A stretch of 7,635 nucleotides of DNA from Paracoccaceae bacterium (GTDB taxonomy: Bacteria; Pseudomonadota; Alphaproteobacteria; Rhodobacterales; Rhodobacteraceae), in contig SKWJ01000142.1 of NCBI GenBank assembly GCA_007128995.1, positions 1 to 7,635 of the forward strand, in the 5' to 3' direction. The position numbers were made by a program, and so were the translations under genes. Below are positions 6,904 to 7,635 of the stretch, piece by piece (position 1 is the first letter of the stretch; each line of letters begins with the position of its first letter). The notes under the pieces are model-generated. The model was given only the letters and a program-made list of their open reading frames with translations. It was not told the origin of the DNA and made no database searches.

Positions 6904-7275
6904 GTGCCACATCCGGTCATGGACCATGTGGACGGTCTTTGGGAGACATGTCGCGCTTGGGCGGACTGCTCCGGCGACCCGGACACCTTGCTGTGGGGCG
7001 ACTGCATCCAGATGGAGCGGGCGCGGGCTGTGCTGGCTAATGTTGACGCGGCAGTGGGAGCTGGCGCGCTGACTCGATTGAGACCGGGGATTGCGGTGGC
7101 TTTCGGGGCAAACCGGCGCAGCACCGTTTGGTTCGCCATGGATCACAGGGTTCTGTCGGCGCTCTGCGCTGTGGCTGCGGACGTGCCGCAAGATGCCCTC
7201 GCCGAGGTCCTGTCTGACCATAAGTGTGCGGCGGAACCGGGTGGCATGAACCGCCCCGGGTTTACCGGAGAGTGA
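6904..7275 (+). CDS. Unrecognised ORF, possibly a gene fragment
   Basis: This 123-codon frame has protein-like composition: acidic and hydrophobic residues in alternation, a run ERARAVLANVDAA near 38-50 that suggests a helix, and G/C at many third positions. I recognise no family. Evidence for an intact gene is poor. The first usable start is GTG at 6904, with no ribosome binding site, yet the frame is already open from 6865 with the same character. The last residues, MNRPGFTGE, are encoded by a sequence that resembles an IS terminus. The likeliest reading is a gene that lost its start and had its end replaced by IS sequence. The longer minus-strand frame over the same bases is rich in Ser, Pro, His and Arg and looks like its shadow. 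Confidence 0.3.
   Translation: MPHPVMDHVDGLWETCRAWADCSGDPDTLLWGDCIQMERARAVLANVDAAVGAGALTRLRPGIAVAFGANRRSTVWFAMDHRVLSALCAVAADVPQDALAEVLSDHKCAAEPGGMNRPGFTGE
7247..7270. repeat. Sequence resembling an insertion-sequence terminus
   Basis: The stretch beginning TGAACCGCCCCGGG and ending TTTACCGGAG resembles, from memory, terminal repeats of IS3-family elements in alphaproteobacteria. It closes the frame of the preceding ORF within a few codons, as expected at an insertion junction. An ATG at 7288 with AAAGG before it could be the remnant of the element's first reading frame, but it gives only 55 codons without transposase motifs. No partner repeat was found in the window. Confidence 0.25.
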
Positions 7276-7461
7276 AACACTCAAAGGATGAGCCCTACGA
7301 CAAAGTATCGGGCACCTCGATTTTTCCTGATTTTCCGCTTTCCGGAGCTGACTTGGCGGCCTGAAGCTTGCCGGCATTGGCTTGCAGGTTTGTTTGGGAG
7401 CGTAGTCAGCGATCGTTCCGCCCGGTCATTGTGGAGTTTGGCCTCTTCGGCCTGACGTCTG

Positions 7462-7484
7462 CGTTCCGGGTTACGCCGGGAACG
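7462..7484. other. Hairpin over the transposase stop codon
   Basis: CGTTCCGG (7462-7469) pairs with CC-GGGAACG (7476-7484) with one bulged G. The transposase stop codon (7471-7473) lies in the loop. It may stop transcription at the end of the element or block read-through, but no T tract accompanies it. Confidence 0.3.
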
Positions 7485-7635
7485 GGTTCAAGCGGCGCAA
7501 TTGCGCCAGCCGCCGCATATTGTAGGCGAGGTTCTTCATCCCAATCTTGGCCTTGGCGCGGATCAAGCCGATGGTGCGCACCAGCGTTCCGCCCATATCG
7601 TTGGTCTGGGCGCCGAAGACATGCTCGACCCGTGC
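7471..7635 (-). CDS. IS5-family transposase, C-terminal part (5' end outside window)
   Basis: The last 54 residues and the stop codon are present. The translation starts with ARVEHVFGAQ, continues with MGGTLVRTIGLIRAKAKIG, then MKNLAYNMRRLAQLRR, and ends NPFPA. This is the characteristic tail of IS5-type DDE transposases: the Glu in RVEHVFG is the likely third catalytic acid, followed by an Arg-rich IGL.RA.A.IGM.NL.YN.RR segment. The gene is cut by the window edge, so it is not known whether the full transposase is intact. Its presence next to a fragmentary ORF marks the right flank of the catabolic cluster as a mobile-element-rich boundary. Confidence 0.85.
   Translation of the reverse strand, partial: ARVEHVFGAQTNDMGGTLVRTIGLIRAKAKIGMKNLAYNMRRLAQLRRLNPFPA

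Larger units (their letters stand above)
7310..7635 (-). mobile_element. IS5-family insertion sequence, 3' portion, running off the window
   Basis: The window ends inside a transposase gene transcribed leftward, so bases below 7471 should be the 3' non-coding part of the element. The outer boundary is a guess. GGGCACCTCGA at 7310-7320, followed by a T run, looks like a possible terminal repeat, but its mate is outside the window. Target-site duplications cannot be checked. Confidence 0.4.

Noticed and set aside
6904..7275. Possible agmatine deiminase N-terminus
   Set aside because: The resemblance is only a helix-like ERARAVLANVDAA segment; the family's conserved DxWxRD-type motif is absent.
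6760..7377. Minus-strand frame of 205 codons at the right end
   Set aside because: Its composition is Ser/Pro/His/Arg-rich with no recognisable domain, it overlaps the end of the real regulator gene, and it shadows the more protein-like plus frame.
1..7635. tRNA, rRNA or CRISPR array
   Set aside because: No cloverleaf-like T-loop motif, rRNA-like stretch or regularly spaced direct repeats were seen on either strand.

Overview
The window looks like an alphaproteobacterial chromosome or megaplasmid segment, perhaps Rhodobacterales or Rhizobiales. This is inferred from the GC-rich, G/C-ending codons, the mix of gene families (a periplasmic branched-chain-amino-acid-type binding protein, an FCD-domain GntR regulator, IS5-type transposase debris) and the purine-rich ribosome binding sites. 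No gene here fixes the taxonomy.

Layout. At the left edge lies a strong hairpin, and beyond it a minus-strand gene (172-1359) for an exported LivJ-type solute-binding protein. A 227-bp divergent region (1360-1586) follows. It holds a plausible sigma70 promoter reading rightward and, just after its predicted start point, a 14-bp palindrome that fits the GntR operator core GTM-KAC. Four tightly spaced plus-strand genes then form one apparent operon. They encode a metalloprotein of the M29 aminopeptidase / NicX-like fold family (1587-2579), a RidA-family enamine/imine deaminase (2596-2985), a class I/II PLP aminotransferase (3037-4134) and an aldehyde dehydrogenase (4174-5577). After about 540 bp without a convincing gene comes a GntR/FCD regulator (6116-6802). 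The right end is degraded: an unrecognised ORF that may be a fragment (6904-7275), a sequence resembling an IS end, and the C-terminal 54 codons of an IS5-family transposase running out of the window on the minus strand.

How it may work together (inference). The binding protein captures a small, probably nitrogen-containing nutrient. The operon then processes it through a metal-dependent first step, transamination, imine/enamine hydrolysis and aldehyde oxidation, and the GntR protein represses transcription at the palindrome until a carboxylate ligand binds. I recognise each family, but I do not know this exact combination as a described pathway. It is the best candidate for an undescribed catabolic system here. 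The substrate cannot be read from the sequence, and the permease and ATPase genes that should serve the binding protein are not in the window.
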